DNA of 64,000 nucleotides from an uncultured Verrucomicrobia subdivision 3 bacterium (GTDB lineage Bacteria; Verrucomicrobiota; Verrucomicrobiia; Limisphaerales; UBA11358): the NCBI GenBank assembly GCA_903922735.1, contig CAIXUZ010000038.1, positions 62,001 through 126,000 of the forward strand, read 5' to 3'. Below are positions 27,251 through 35,648 of this stretch, one piece after another. The position numbers were made by a program, and so were the translations under genes. The notes under the pieces were generated by a model that was not told the DNA's origin, did no database searches, and worked only from the letters and a program-made list of their open reading frames with translations. How positions within the stretch are numbered: the first letter of the stretch is position 1; each line of letters begins with the position of its first letter.

Positions 27251-27946
27251 TTATTCGGCGTCTATCACCGCGCTGATTTTCTTGCGCAGTTCCTTGTTCA
27301 CGGAATTTACCGGGCGGTTGGCATCAATGATTTCAAACCTGTAGGTTTTCTGGAGCTGGCGAAAGGCTTCGCCCATCGCGGACTGATATTTCAGGAAGCT
27401 GTCGAACACATCGCGGGACAAGCCGATGTCCATGCCGCTTTCCCAATAATCCAGCGTCGCGTTCTTCGACAAGTTGCGCTGGACGAGTTCCTCCGGTTCC
27501 ACTGAAAGATAAAACACCGCGTCTGGCACCGGCGCGATTCCGTAAAGATTTTTCAGCCATTTCTCATCCATGCCGCGCACCATGTCGCGGGCCATCAGTG
27601 TGTAAATGTAGCGGTCGGCCAGCACGATAAATCCGGCCTTGAGCGCGGGCAGAATGATGTTTTCCAGCTGGTCGGCGAAGTCCGTTGCGTAAAATAAACT
27701 CAACGTCGTCCGGCTCAAAACATTTCCGTGCTGCGCTTTTTCCAGCTCCTCGCTGACGAGCGAGGAGCGTTTCAAACCGACTTGCGCGGTCGGTCGTCCG
27801 CTGGTTTCGAGCCAGTTGACGAGCTCGGCGATCTGGGTGGAGCGACCGGAACCGTCGGCGCCTTCGATCGCGATCAATTTGCCGCCGAGGTCTTCGGGCT
27901 TGACGCGCGGAATGCCGTGTCCGTAAAAACGATGGGCTGTTTTCAT
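27251..27946 (-). CDS. Thymidylate kinase-like protein, paralogue 2
   Basis: 231 residues. The P-loop is EGADGSGRST (Arg in place of the more usual Lys before Ser-Thr), followed by TTLSLFYATDFADQLENI and the DR(Y/H) motif LADRYIYTLMARD. These match dTMP kinases, which phosphorylate dTMP to dTDP. The normal P-loop Lys is replaced, so activity may be altered. The gene overlaps the upstream paralogue by four bases and is probably translationally coupled with it. No tmk elsewhere can be judged. Convergent with the LTxxQ-like gene with a gap of only 4 bp. Confidence 0.7.
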   Translation of the reverse strand: MKTAHRFYGHGIPRVKPEDLGGKLIAIEGADGSGRSTQIAELVNWLETSGRPTAQVGLKRSSLVSEELEKAQHGNVLSRTTLSLFYATDFADQLENIILPALKAGFIVLADRYIYTLMARDMVRGMDEKWLKNLYGIAPVPDAVFYLSVEPEELVQRNLSKNATLDYWESGMDIGLSRDVFDSFLKYQSAMGEAFRQLQKTYRFEIIDANRPVNSVNKELRKKISAVIDAE

Positions 27947-28692
27947 GCGGCTTTATCCTCTTCGGCTTCTCTGGCTTCCGGATTGACCCGCAGCGATGGC
28001 GGTAATGGCAGCGGGCTGCGCCGTTTGAATTTCTTCAGGTCAATCCGCTCGCTTACGAGTTTCCGGACGAGCACCTGCTGCTTTTCGACATTCTCGTTTG
28101 CATCCATCGTGTGGAAATTAAACTCCTGGCTCATCGCCAGATATTGGTCGAGAATACGCCCCTGAAATATCTTGAAACTTTCATACGGGTCCGTTGAAAG
28201 CCGCAAATCCATGCCGGCTTCGAAAAATTTTAATTTCGGCCGGCCCTCCAAAATCCGGTTGAGCGACACCTCCAGATCCGCTTTGAAAAACATCGTCAAA
28301 TCCGGCGCGGCGGCAAAGCTGTAATTGCCGCGCACCCAGTCGGGCGGGCAGCCGCGCGTCACATCCCGCGCGAAGGCCGTGAACACATACCGGTCGCACA
28401 ACACAATGTAGCCCGCCCGCAGCAATGGCACCAGATGCCGCTCGTAGCGGTCCGCAAAATCGGTTGCATGGATCAGGCTGAATGTCGTTGGCGTGAGGAG
28501 TTCGCGCTTTTTGCCTTTGCTCGTCGCTGATTTTACGAGTTCGGATGAGTTCCATTCGCTGAAATAGACTTTTATGCCCTCGGCTTCCAACCAGCGCTTG
28601 AGCAGGTAGATCTGCGTGGACTTGCCCGACCCGTCGAGACCCTCGACGGCGATGAGCCGGCCGGGAAAATTCAATTGGGCAAATGTTTTCAT
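27943..28692 (-). CDS. Thymidylate kinase-like protein, paralogue 1
   Basis: 249 residues from ATG at 28692; a TTG three codons upstream (28701) is an alternative. P-loop EGLDGSGKST is canonical, followed by the unusual SEWNSSELV in place of the REPGGT of standard dTMP kinases, then TTFSLIHATDFADRYERHL and CDRYVFTAFARDVTRG. The C-terminus is extended and charged/Pro-rich (about residues 225-249). The tandem arrangement of two divergent paralogues suggests a heteromer or a nucleotide kinase of changed specificity. Real function is unresolved. Confidence 0.72.
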   Translation of the reverse strand: MKTFAQLNFPGRLIAVEGLDGSGKSTQIYLLKRWLEAEGIKVYFSEWNSSELVKSATSKGKKRELLTPTTFSLIHATDFADRYERHLVPLLRAGYIVLCDRYVFTAFARDVTRGCPPDWVRGNYSFAAAPDLTMFFKADLEVSLNRILEGRPKLKFFEAGMDLRLSTDPYESFKIFQGRILDQYLAMSQEFNFHTMDANENVEKQQVLVRKLVSERIDLKKFKRRSPLPLPPSLRVNPEAREAEEDKAA

Positions 28693-28880
28693 GTGGCGCA
28701 ATCTGGCGCGTTTTTAGTTTTAATCAAAGCGCCCCCGGTCACAAGTCCAAGATTTTAGCAAGTTTCCGCCCGGCAAAGGCTGCCTCCGGGTGAAGTTTGC
28801 GGCGGGTGGCCTGCGGCTCATTGATTATTTCGGCTCGGTTTCAGCTTTTCGAGAAGTAATTTCAAGCTACAATCAACCTA

Positions 28881-29933
28881 ATGTTTCGCACCCAGGATTT
28901 ACACGTAAAAGAAATTGTTCCGCTGCTCTCGCCGCGGGCCATGAAGGCGCTGTCGCCGACCCCCGAAGCGGTCACCGCCACGGTGGCGCAGGCGCGTGAA
29001 CGGGTCATCCGTATCTTGAATCAAGCTGCCCCCCGTCTGCTCGTGGTTGTCGGGCCTTGTTCCATTCACGACGAAAAAAGCGCGCTGGAATATGCGGCCC
29101 GGTTGAGTCGGCTGCAAAAAGAATTCGCCGACAAGCTGGAAATCGTGATGCGCGTCTATTTTGAAAAACCGCGCACCACCATCGGCTGGAAGGGTCTCAT
29201 CAACGACCCGCACCTGGACGGTTCTCAGGATATTGAAGCCGGCTTGAAGATCGCCCGGAAACTGCTGCTGGAAATCGGCGGCCTGGGACTGCCCGCCGCC
29301 ACGGAGTTTCTCGATCCCATTGTGCCGCAATACATCGCCGATCTCGTGACCTGGGCGGCCATCGGCGCGCGCACCACGGAATCCCAGACTCATCGTGAGA
29401 TGGCCAGCGGGCTTTCCATGCCGGTTGGCTTGAAAAACGCCACCGATGGCAGTCTGCAGGTGGCCATTGACGCGATGGGAGCCACGCGGCATCCACACAG
29501 TTTTCTGGGCATGAACGAGGACGGCATGACCGCCATTGTGCGCACCAACGGCAACCCCCATGCGCATGTTGTGTTGCGCGGCGGGCGGGCCATGACGAAT
29601 TATGACGCGGCGAGCATCAAGGCGGCGGAGGCAAAATTAATTTCGGAAAAACTCCCGCCGGTATTGATGGTGGACTGCAGCCACGCGAATTCAGAAAAGA
29701 AATTTGCTAGGCAGGAGGATGTCTGGCGCAGCGTCATCGCCCAGCGGGCGGGCGGAACCAGGTCGCTGATTGGCCTGATGGTCGAAAGTCATTTGAGCGA
29801 AGGCAACCAGCCGATTCCGAAAGATATTTCCGCGCTGCGCTACGGCGTGAGCATTACCGACTCCTGCATCGGCTGGGAAACAACCGAGCGGATGCTGCGT
29901 TGGGGATATGAGGCGCTGAAGAAGTCGGATTGA
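28881..29933 (+). CDS. 3-deoxy-7-phosphoheptulonate synthase
   Basis: 350 residues, class I (AroF/AroG/AroH type). The enzyme joins phosphoenolpyruvate and erythrose 4-phosphate as the first step of aromatic amino-acid synthesis. Signatures: VVGPCSIHD, EIVMRVYFEKPRTTIGWKGLINDP, PAATEFLDPIVPQYIADL, WAAIGARTTESQTHREMASGL, NPHAHVVLRGG and MVDCSHANSEKK. Metal-binding residues Cys (in GPCS), His and Glu are all in place. Which allosteric type (Phe, Tyr or Trp sensitive) cannot be told from the sequence. No other aro gene is near. Confidence 0.92.
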   Translation: MFRTQDLHVKEIVPLLSPRAMKALSPTPEAVTATVAQARERVIRILNQAAPRLLVVVGPCSIHDEKSALEYAARLSRLQKEFADKLEIVMRVYFEKPRTTIGWKGLINDPHLDGSQDIEAGLKIARKLLLEIGGLGLPAATEFLDPIVPQYIADLVTWAAIGARTTESQTHREMASGLSMPVGLKNATDGSLQVAIDAMGATRHPHSFLGMNEDGMTAIVRTNGNPHAHVVLRGGRAMTNYDAASIKAAEAKLISEKLPPVLMVDCSHANSEKKFARQEDVWRSVIAQRAGGTRSLIGLMVESHLSEGNQPIPKDISALRYGVSITDSCIGWETTERMLRWGYEALKKSD

Positions 29934-29989
29934 CCTTTTGCTAAAAATACGTCACAAAGTTGCGACCACCGTTCCAACCCATAAAAATC

Positions 29990-31273
29990 ATGAAAAACTT
30001 TAAAACCAGACCCAAGATTAATTACACCACGGTTTGTTTATTGCAAGTCACTGTTACTGCGGCGATGGCTGGCGGTTTTGATTTGCCGGATCAGGATGCC
30101 TTTGCGGTGGCGCGCGGTCTGGCGGTGGTGGCCACGGCGGACAATCCCTCGGCAATTTTTTACAACCCGGCGGGCTTGACGCAATTGACGGGTAACAATT
30201 TGCAGGCGGGCTTTTATGGTATTTATCTTGATTCGCAATACACCCCAACGGGTGGTGGCAATACTTTTCATAATCAAGACCCGTTCAGTGGTGTTCCGCA
30301 AATATATTATGTCCACGGCAATGAAGACCATACGTTTTCCTATGGCTTGGGTGTTTATGCGCCTTCCGGATTGAGTGTTCGATGGCAGGATAATACCGGA
30401 TTCAGGACGCTGGGCACGCAGGGGTCGCTTTCCCAATTCGCCATCAATCCAGTCGTGGCCTTCAAGCTCCTTGATAGCCTGTCTGTGGGGGTTGGGCTGT
30501 CGGCCAACTATGTGAATCTTGATTTGCGGCAGGGAATTCTTTGGCCTAGTCAGTCGTATGATCAGTTTCGCTTTCAAGGCGATGGCTGGGGTTTGGCGGG
30601 TAATATGGGTTTGCGCTGGCAGCCAGTGGAAAAACTTTCTTTTGGTGCGGCACTGCAAACGGGCCTGAAAATGAATCTGGAGGGCTACACTTCGGCCTAC
30701 AATAACGTGGCTTTATCACTCGCCCAGTCCCCTTACTATTATTCGACATTTTCAACTCGCACGGGGGCTCAGGCCGACTTTCAATTTCCCCTCAAGGCGG
30801 AAGTGGGCTTGTCCTACCGTCCCACCCCAAAGTGGAATCTGGAGTTTGACGTGGATTACATCGATTGGAACAGCATGGGCACCGTTACCATCCAGCAGGA
30901 ATCAGGCTATTCGCCGCTGTTTTCGAAGAATATTTCACTCGTGTTGCAATGGGAATCCAGCTGGTATTACGAACTGGGCGCGACCCGTTATTTTGACAAC
31001 GGCTGGCATGTGAGCGCAGGCTATATTTTCAACCAGAACGCCGTGCCGTCCGCCCATTATAACACTTTAATCGCGGATGAAGACCGGCATTTTTTCAGCG
31101 TGGGTGTCGGTCGCAAGGGCAAGCAATTTGACTTCGACGTGGCGTATCAATTTGGCTACGGCCCCGACCGTACGGTGAGCGGCAGCGCTTATTCTAGCAG
31201 CGGACAGAATGCGGACGGCACCTATGGATTTATCAGCCACGCCATCTCCGTGTCGGTCGGCTGGCATTTTTAA
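29990..31273 (+). CDS. FadL/OmpP1/TodX family outer-membrane transport protein
   Basis: 427 residues from ATG 29990, with an N-terminal export signal (FKTRPKINYTTVCLLQVTVTAAMAGG). The mature N-terminus carries the FadL-type plug motif with NPSAIFYNPAGLTQLTGNN, followed by alternating beta-strands and a C-terminal aromatic residue (VSVGWHF), typical for outer-membrane barrels. FadL proteins move hydrophobic compounds such as long-chain fatty acids or aromatic hydrocarbons across the outer membrane. It is a single gene; upstream the DAHP synthase, downstream a signalling cluster after a gap of 97 bp. Confidence 0.85.
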   Translation: MKNFKTRPKINYTTVCLLQVTVTAAMAGGFDLPDQDAFAVARGLAVVATADNPSAIFYNPAGLTQLTGNNLQAGFYGIYLDSQYTPTGGGNTFHNQDPFSGVPQIYYVHGNEDHTFSYGLGVYAPSGLSVRWQDNTGFRTLGTQGSLSQFAINPVVAFKLLDSLSVGVGLSANYVNLDLRQGILWPSQSYDQFRFQGDGWGLAGNMGLRWQPVEKLSFGAALQTGLKMNLEGYTSAYNNVALSLAQSPYYYSTFSTRTGAQADFQFPLKAEVGLSYRPTPKWNLEFDVDYIDWNSMGTVTIQQESGYSPLFSKNISLVLQWESSWYYELGATRYFDNGWHVSAGYIFNQNAVPSAHYNTLIADEDRHFFSVGVGRKGKQFDFDVAYQFGYGPDRTVSGSAYSSSGQNADGTYGFISHAISVSVGWHF

Positions 31274-31370
31274 GAATTCCACTGCCGTACGACGTTGGGT
31301 CCATCGCTGGTCCTGCCACGTCAACTATCGCTTTTCAAGGCGGTGAAAATGGTCTATTCATCCGTAATCA

Positions 31371-32873
31371 ATGACGCGCAAGGTCAGCATCAGCACTGAA
31401 AACAAGATTTCTTTGCCGCCGGCGAAGCCAGCCGAGGCGGAATCCATCGCCGTCAGCGGACGGAATATCCATGGCACTACGGCATTTTTCAAAACCCCCG
31501 AAGGCGTCGAGTTAAGCGCGGTGGTGCTGCGGGTAGAGCGATTTCTGATTGTGATCGAAGCGCATCAGCCCGATACGTGGCTCTGTGTTTCTCAAGTCCT
31601 GACCGGTTTAAAATTATATTCTGACGGGCAGCTGCTTTACACCGGGCGCGGCGTCATTCGGAATGTTCTTAACACGGGGGCCGTTTATGTCTGTGAAGTC
31701 AATCTGGATGAGCCGGGATTATTCAATCCGATTAAAACCCCGGACAACGGCACCACCAGTGTTTTGGACGCCTGCGCGGCGCAATTTGTTCGTTGGCAGA
31801 AGCAGGCCACCATCCGCCCGGAATTCAAGGCGGTGGTTCTGGATTTGCACAGTTATCTCTATGAACTCAAATTGATGTTGGAGCGCATCGAGATTGCCAT
31901 CCGAACCCACTCACTGCCGGATCGCGAACCGGTGACGCTGCAAGTGGCGCGTGATCTGGCACCGTCGGTGCTTGCGACCATTGATGCCTTGCACGAACGG
32001 TTTGAGGAGTTGGCCGCGCAAATACCGCCGGAAGAAATCGCCGCGCATCAAGTGCTTTTGCGCCGCCAGTTGCATCCGCTGTTTTTGTCCGCCCCCTTTG
32101 GCCACCGAACGTATCACAAACCGCTGGGCTACGCCGGTGACTACGAAATCATGAACATGATTCACCGCAACACCTTTGAGGGGGCGTCATTGTTCGCAAA
32201 GCTGTTGCATTTCTGGTTGGTGAGTCAGTGGGCTTCCAAGTCCGTGCGCAACCGGATTGCGCACATGGAAATCAAACTAATGAAGGAAACCACCCGCGTG
32301 TTGCGCCAGGAACGGCCCTGCCGCATCTTAAACGTGGGCTGCGGCCCGGCGCGCGAGATTCAAAATTTCATGTCAGCCCAGGCGGTTGCCAGCCACGCAG
32401 ATTTCACTTTGCTGGATTTCGACCAAGAAACCATAGAATTTGCCCGCGCCCAATTGAGCGACATCAAGCGGAGGCACGCGCGCCAGACCCGCTTCCAGTT
32501 TCACCAGCTGTCGGTGATGAAGTTGATTGCCAATTCGCAACGCACCACCAAGCCCATCGGCACGGATTTTGATTTGATTTATTGCGGTGGATTATTCGAC
32601 TATTTTTCCGATCTGGCCTGCCGGCAGCTCGTGGAGCAATTTTATAATTGGCTGGCCCCGGAAGGCCTTCTGGTTGTGGCCAACATGAGCAACCATCAGC
32701 AACCGTTCAGTCGCATGGTTGAATTTCTGCTCGACTGGCATTTGATTTATCGGGATGCGCGCGACATGGCTGGTCTGGCGCCGAAAACCGTGCCCGCCGA
32801 CCAGTCATCCGTGGTTATTGAGCCATCCTTGGTCAACCTGTTCCTGGAATTGCGCAAGTCGCCGGCAAACTGA
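31371..32873 (+). CDS. Class I SAM-dependent methyltransferase with N-terminal regulatory domain
   Basis: 500 residues. Residues about 35-125 form a beta-rich domain (AFFKTPEGVELSAVVLRVERF, LYTGRGVIRNVLNTGAVYVCEV) that resembles a PilZ-like barrel but lacks the c-di-GMP motif RxxxR. Residues about 140-290 are helical. The C-terminal half is a Rossmann methyltransferase: motif I ILNVGCGPAREI (Gly323, Gly325) and LLDFDQETIEFA, then FDLIYCGGLFDYFSD. The substrate is unknown. It is followed after 3 bp by a six-helix membrane histidine kinase and is presumably co-transcribed, which suggests that the product is either a signal made for the kinase or a regulated output. Confidence 0.78.
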   Translation: MTRKVSISTENKISLPPAKPAEAESIAVSGRNIHGTTAFFKTPEGVELSAVVLRVERFLIVIEAHQPDTWLCVSQVLTGLKLYSDGQLLYTGRGVIRNVLNTGAVYVCEVNLDEPGLFNPIKTPDNGTTSVLDACAAQFVRWQKQATIRPEFKAVVLDLHSYLYELKLMLERIEIAIRTHSLPDREPVTLQVARDLAPSVLATIDALHERFEELAAQIPPEEIAAHQVLLRRQLHPLFLSAPFGHRTYHKPLGYAGDYEIMNMIHRNTFEGASLFAKLLHFWLVSQWASKSVRNRIAHMEIKLMKETTRVLRQERPCRILNVGCGPAREIQNFMSAQAVASHADFTLLDFDQETIEFARAQLSDIKRRHARQTRFQFHQLSVMKLIANSQRTTKPIGTDFDLIYCGGLFDYFSDLACRQLVEQFYNWLAPEGLLVVANMSNHQQPFSRMVEFLLDWHLIYRDARDMAGLAPKTVPADQSSVVIEPSLVNLFLELRKSPAN

Positions 32874-32876
32874 GTT

Positions 32877-34304
32877 ATGGATTTGCTGTCCCAACCAATC
32901 CGCGCTGCATTTGAGCAATATGACCGCGAGGTCACGATTGGTAACTTCAAGGTGGCGTGCATCCTGGGCATCCTGCTGGTGCCTTCGTTTGCAATTCTGG
33001 ACTTCAGCCTTTACCCCGATTTTAGATATGAGTTTTTGGCGGTGCGCTTCATTTGTTCCTCGCTGATCGCCCTGTTTCTCATCATTTTATTGACCAAATT
33101 CGGAAAAAATAACTACCGTTTTTTTGCGGTTACCTTGGTGCTTCTGCCGGGATCGGCCATTTGCTATATGATTTCTCGCACGCCGGAAGGCGCGGCCTCA
33201 CCCTACTATGCGGGCTTGAATCTGGTGCTGCTGATGACTGGCTTTGTGCTGCGCTGGTCTTTTCAGGAAAGCCTCATTGCCGTGGGCTTGGTCGTCTTGG
33301 AATTTCTTCTGGCTGGCCGGCTGCATGGTCCGCTGCATTTTCAGGGCGTGCTGGTGAACAACCTCTTCTTTCTTCTTTCCACCGCCATTATTGTCGCCAC
33401 GGGCAATTTCTTTTACAGCAAGTTCCGCTATCGGGAATTTGCCTACCGTTATCAGTTGGATTTGAGCAAGCGCGAGCTGGAGGCTACCAATCTTAAACTG
33501 GCCGATCAAAACGAAGCCCTCAACCGCGCTAACCGCGAAATCAAGGATGCCGAAGCCCAGCTGGTGCAGGCGGAAAAAATGTCTTCGCTGGGCCGCTTCA
33601 GTGCCGGCCTCATGCACGATATTCTAAATCCGCTGAATTATTCCCAAACCGGCCTGTTTACGCTTCAGAAGAAAAGCCGCACTCTGCCGCCGGCGGCGCG
33701 TGAAGAATTTGACCAGCTATTCAAGGACATCAAGGACGGTATGAATCGCGTGCAAGAAATTGTTCAAAGTCTCCGCAATTTCACCCATCCCGGCGAACAG
33801 GCGCCTGAGAGCATTGATTTGTCTGCCATCTTCAGCGACGTCCGTCGCTTTGTGGCCGGTGGATTGAAGGACAAAAATATTTCACTGGAAGTAAACATCC
33901 CGGCCAAACAAATGGTTTGGATCGGGCAGAACGATTTTTCAGTGGTGGTCATAAATCTTTTGGAAAACTCCATTGACGCGCTGGAAAGTAAACCATTCAC
34001 CTTGGAAGAAAAGCCGGTCATAACCGTCGCCAGCCGATCCGAGGGCGATCGGACCGTGATTTCCATCCGCGACAACGGTCCCGGTATTGATGCGAAGATT
34101 ATTACCAAGATCTTTGACCCGTTCTTTACCACCAAGGACGTGGGCAAAGGAACCGGCCTTGGCCTGAGTATTTGCTTCGGCATCATTCGCAGCTACGGCG
34201 GCACCATTTCTGTGAACAGTGAGTCGGGAAAATTCTGCGAGTTCACCCTCGACTTGCCAGCCAACGAAGCCGCTGCTAAATCACCCCTTAAACATGCTGA
34301 CTGA
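32877..34304 (+). CDS. Six-TM membrane histidine kinase
   Basis: 475 residues. Six hydrophobic segments lie between about residues 22 and 182, with a [20 protein letters not shown] motif at the exit of the last. A coiled coil (about 198-235) leads to the DHp domain with H-box [12 protein letters not shown] (His247) and a full HATPase: N-box [10 protein letters not shown] (Asn364), [28 protein letters not shown]. The layout (short external loops, six helices, GN-FY near the end) recalls CqsS/LqsS-type quorum-sensing kinases, but no direct match is claimed. It overlaps the next gene by 11 bp, so the two are surely co-expressed. Confidence 0.82.
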   Translation: MDLLSQPIRAAFEQYDREVTIGNFKVACILGILLVPSFAILDFSLYPDFRYEFLAVRFICSSLIALFLIILLTKFGKNNYRFFAVTLVLLPGSAICYMISRTPEGAASPYYAGLNLVLLMTGFVLRWSFQESLIAVGLVVLEFLLAGRLHGPLHFQGVLVNNLFFLLSTAIIVATGNFFYSKFRYREFAYRYQLDLSKRELEATNLKLADQNEALNRANREIKDAEAQLVQAEKMSSLGRFSAGLMHDILNPLNYSQTGLFTLQKKSRTLPPAAREEFDQLFKDIKDGMNRVQEIVQSLRNFTHPGEQAPESIDLSAIFSDVRRFVAGGLKDKNISLEVNIPAKQMVWIGQNDFSVVVINLLENSIDALESKPFTLEEKPVITVASRSEGDRTVISIRDNGPGIDAKIITKIFDPFFTTKDVGKGTGLGLSICFGIIRSYGGTISVNSESGKFCEFTLDLPANEAAAKSPLKHAD

Positions 34305-35547
34305 TTACGATTACAAAAATTTGGGTGTCCTCTATGTGGATGACGAGGAAAAGTCGCTGACGACTTTCACTCGCGCCTTCGAGAGCGAGTTCCGCATCCT
34401 CACGGCGAGTAACGCACAGGACGGGCTGAAACTGATCGAACAGCACGGTGATGAGATCTGTATCCTGATGACCGATCAGCGGATGCCGGGTGAAAAAGGA
34501 GTGTGGTTGCTCGAGCGCGCCCGGCAGTTGCGTCCGCGGATTTTGCGAATTCTGGTTACCGCCTACACGGACATGGACGCTGCCATCCAAGCTGTGAACA
34601 GCGGTGCCATTTATAAATTCATCACCAAACCCTGGGACCCGCCGCAGCTCGAACTGACTCTCAAGCAGGGCCTGGAATTTTTTATGGTGCAAGCGGAGCG
34701 CGATCAATTGCTGCGCGAAAAAATGTCCGTGCTCCGCAACATGATGATCGCCGACCGCATCGTCAGCCTCGGCCTGCTCGCCGCCGGCTTGAGTCATCAC
34801 ATCAAAAACTCGATGGTCGCCGTTAAAACCTTTCTCGAACTGGCGCCGATGAAAATGGTCGAGGAAAAAGGCAATGCCGATAGTCTTCGTGATCCGGACT
34901 TTTGGCGCGAATACCATCACAACGTCCAGGGGCAGATTGAAAAAATCAATCATCTGCTCGCTGATTTGCGCACGGCTTCGGAAAACAAATCCGGCGAACC
35001 CTTCGCTGACCAGATTCATTTGAAATCCGCCATTGCCAATTGCCTCGACCAGTTGCGGGCACCGCTGGCCGCGCGGCGGATTGAGGTGCAGAATCTGATT
35101 CCTGATTCCCTGCCGCCGCTCCAGGTGGATAAACCTAAGTTTGATCGATTGGTGGAATTGTTGGTGAAAGACGAATTGGCGATGTTGCCGGCGGGCAGCC
35201 GCATCACCTTCTCAGCGGAATTGCAAGGTCTGGAGATAGCCATTCAACTCACTGACAACGGTCCCGCGCTGCCGCAGGAGGCGTTGCGGGTCGTTCTTGA
35301 TCCGTTCGTGGTCACCAGCGGCAAGCCGACGGAATACGGCATAAATTTAATGGCCTGTTTTTTCATCGCGCACCATCACGGCGGTAAAATTGAGGCGCAA
35401 AATCTGCCTGCTGCCGGTGGTAATCGTTTCACCATTCGCCTACCACTTAAACCCGGAATCGTCACGCCGTCGGCCAACGACGCCGATTTTTTGAAAAAAG
35501 CGCTGTTGAACGAAGGCCTTTGGGATCAGCTTATAATCCGCAGTTAA
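34294..35547 (+). CDS. Response regulator-histidine kinase hybrid (REC-HK)
   Basis: 417 residues from ATG 34294, which overlaps the previous stop; an upstream in-frame ATG at 34219 lies in the kinase gene and is rejected. The REC domain has YVDDEEKS near residue 13 and LMTDQRMPGEKG with acceptor Asp61, then LVTAYTDMDAA and the Lys of FITKPWDP. The DHp domain has the H-box GLSHHIKNSMVAV (His168). The HATPase is degenerate: the N-box region RLVELLVKDELAML has no Asn, though DNGPALP and YGINLMACFFIAHHHGG are recognisable. It may act as a pseudokinase or phosphotransfer protein under the six-TM kinase. Confidence 0.78.
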   Translation: MLTDYDYKNLGVLYVDDEEKSLTTFTRAFESEFRILTASNAQDGLKLIEQHGDEICILMTDQRMPGEKGVWLLERARQLRPRILRILVTAYTDMDAAIQAVNSGAIYKFITKPWDPPQLELTLKQGLEFFMVQAERDQLLREKMSVLRNMMIADRIVSLGLLAAGLSHHIKNSMVAVKTFLELAPMKMVEEKGNADSLRDPDFWREYHHNVQGQIEKINHLLADLRTASENKSGEPFADQIHLKSAIANCLDQLRAPLAARRIEVQNLIPDSLPPLQVDKPKFDRLVELLVKDELAMLPAGSRITFSAELQGLEIAIQLTDNGPALPQEALRVVLDPFVVTSGKPTEYGINLMACFFIAHHHGGKIEAQNLPAAGGNRFTIRLPLKPGIVTPSANDADFLKKALLNEGLWDQLIIRS

Positions 35548-35648
35548 AATCTGGGCGCGACAAGTTCGTTTGACTTTTGATTGACGGCTACGGAATATGG
35601 AGAGCAGTTAATGACGAAACCTCAAAACCAATTTTTGCCTGTCAGTTT

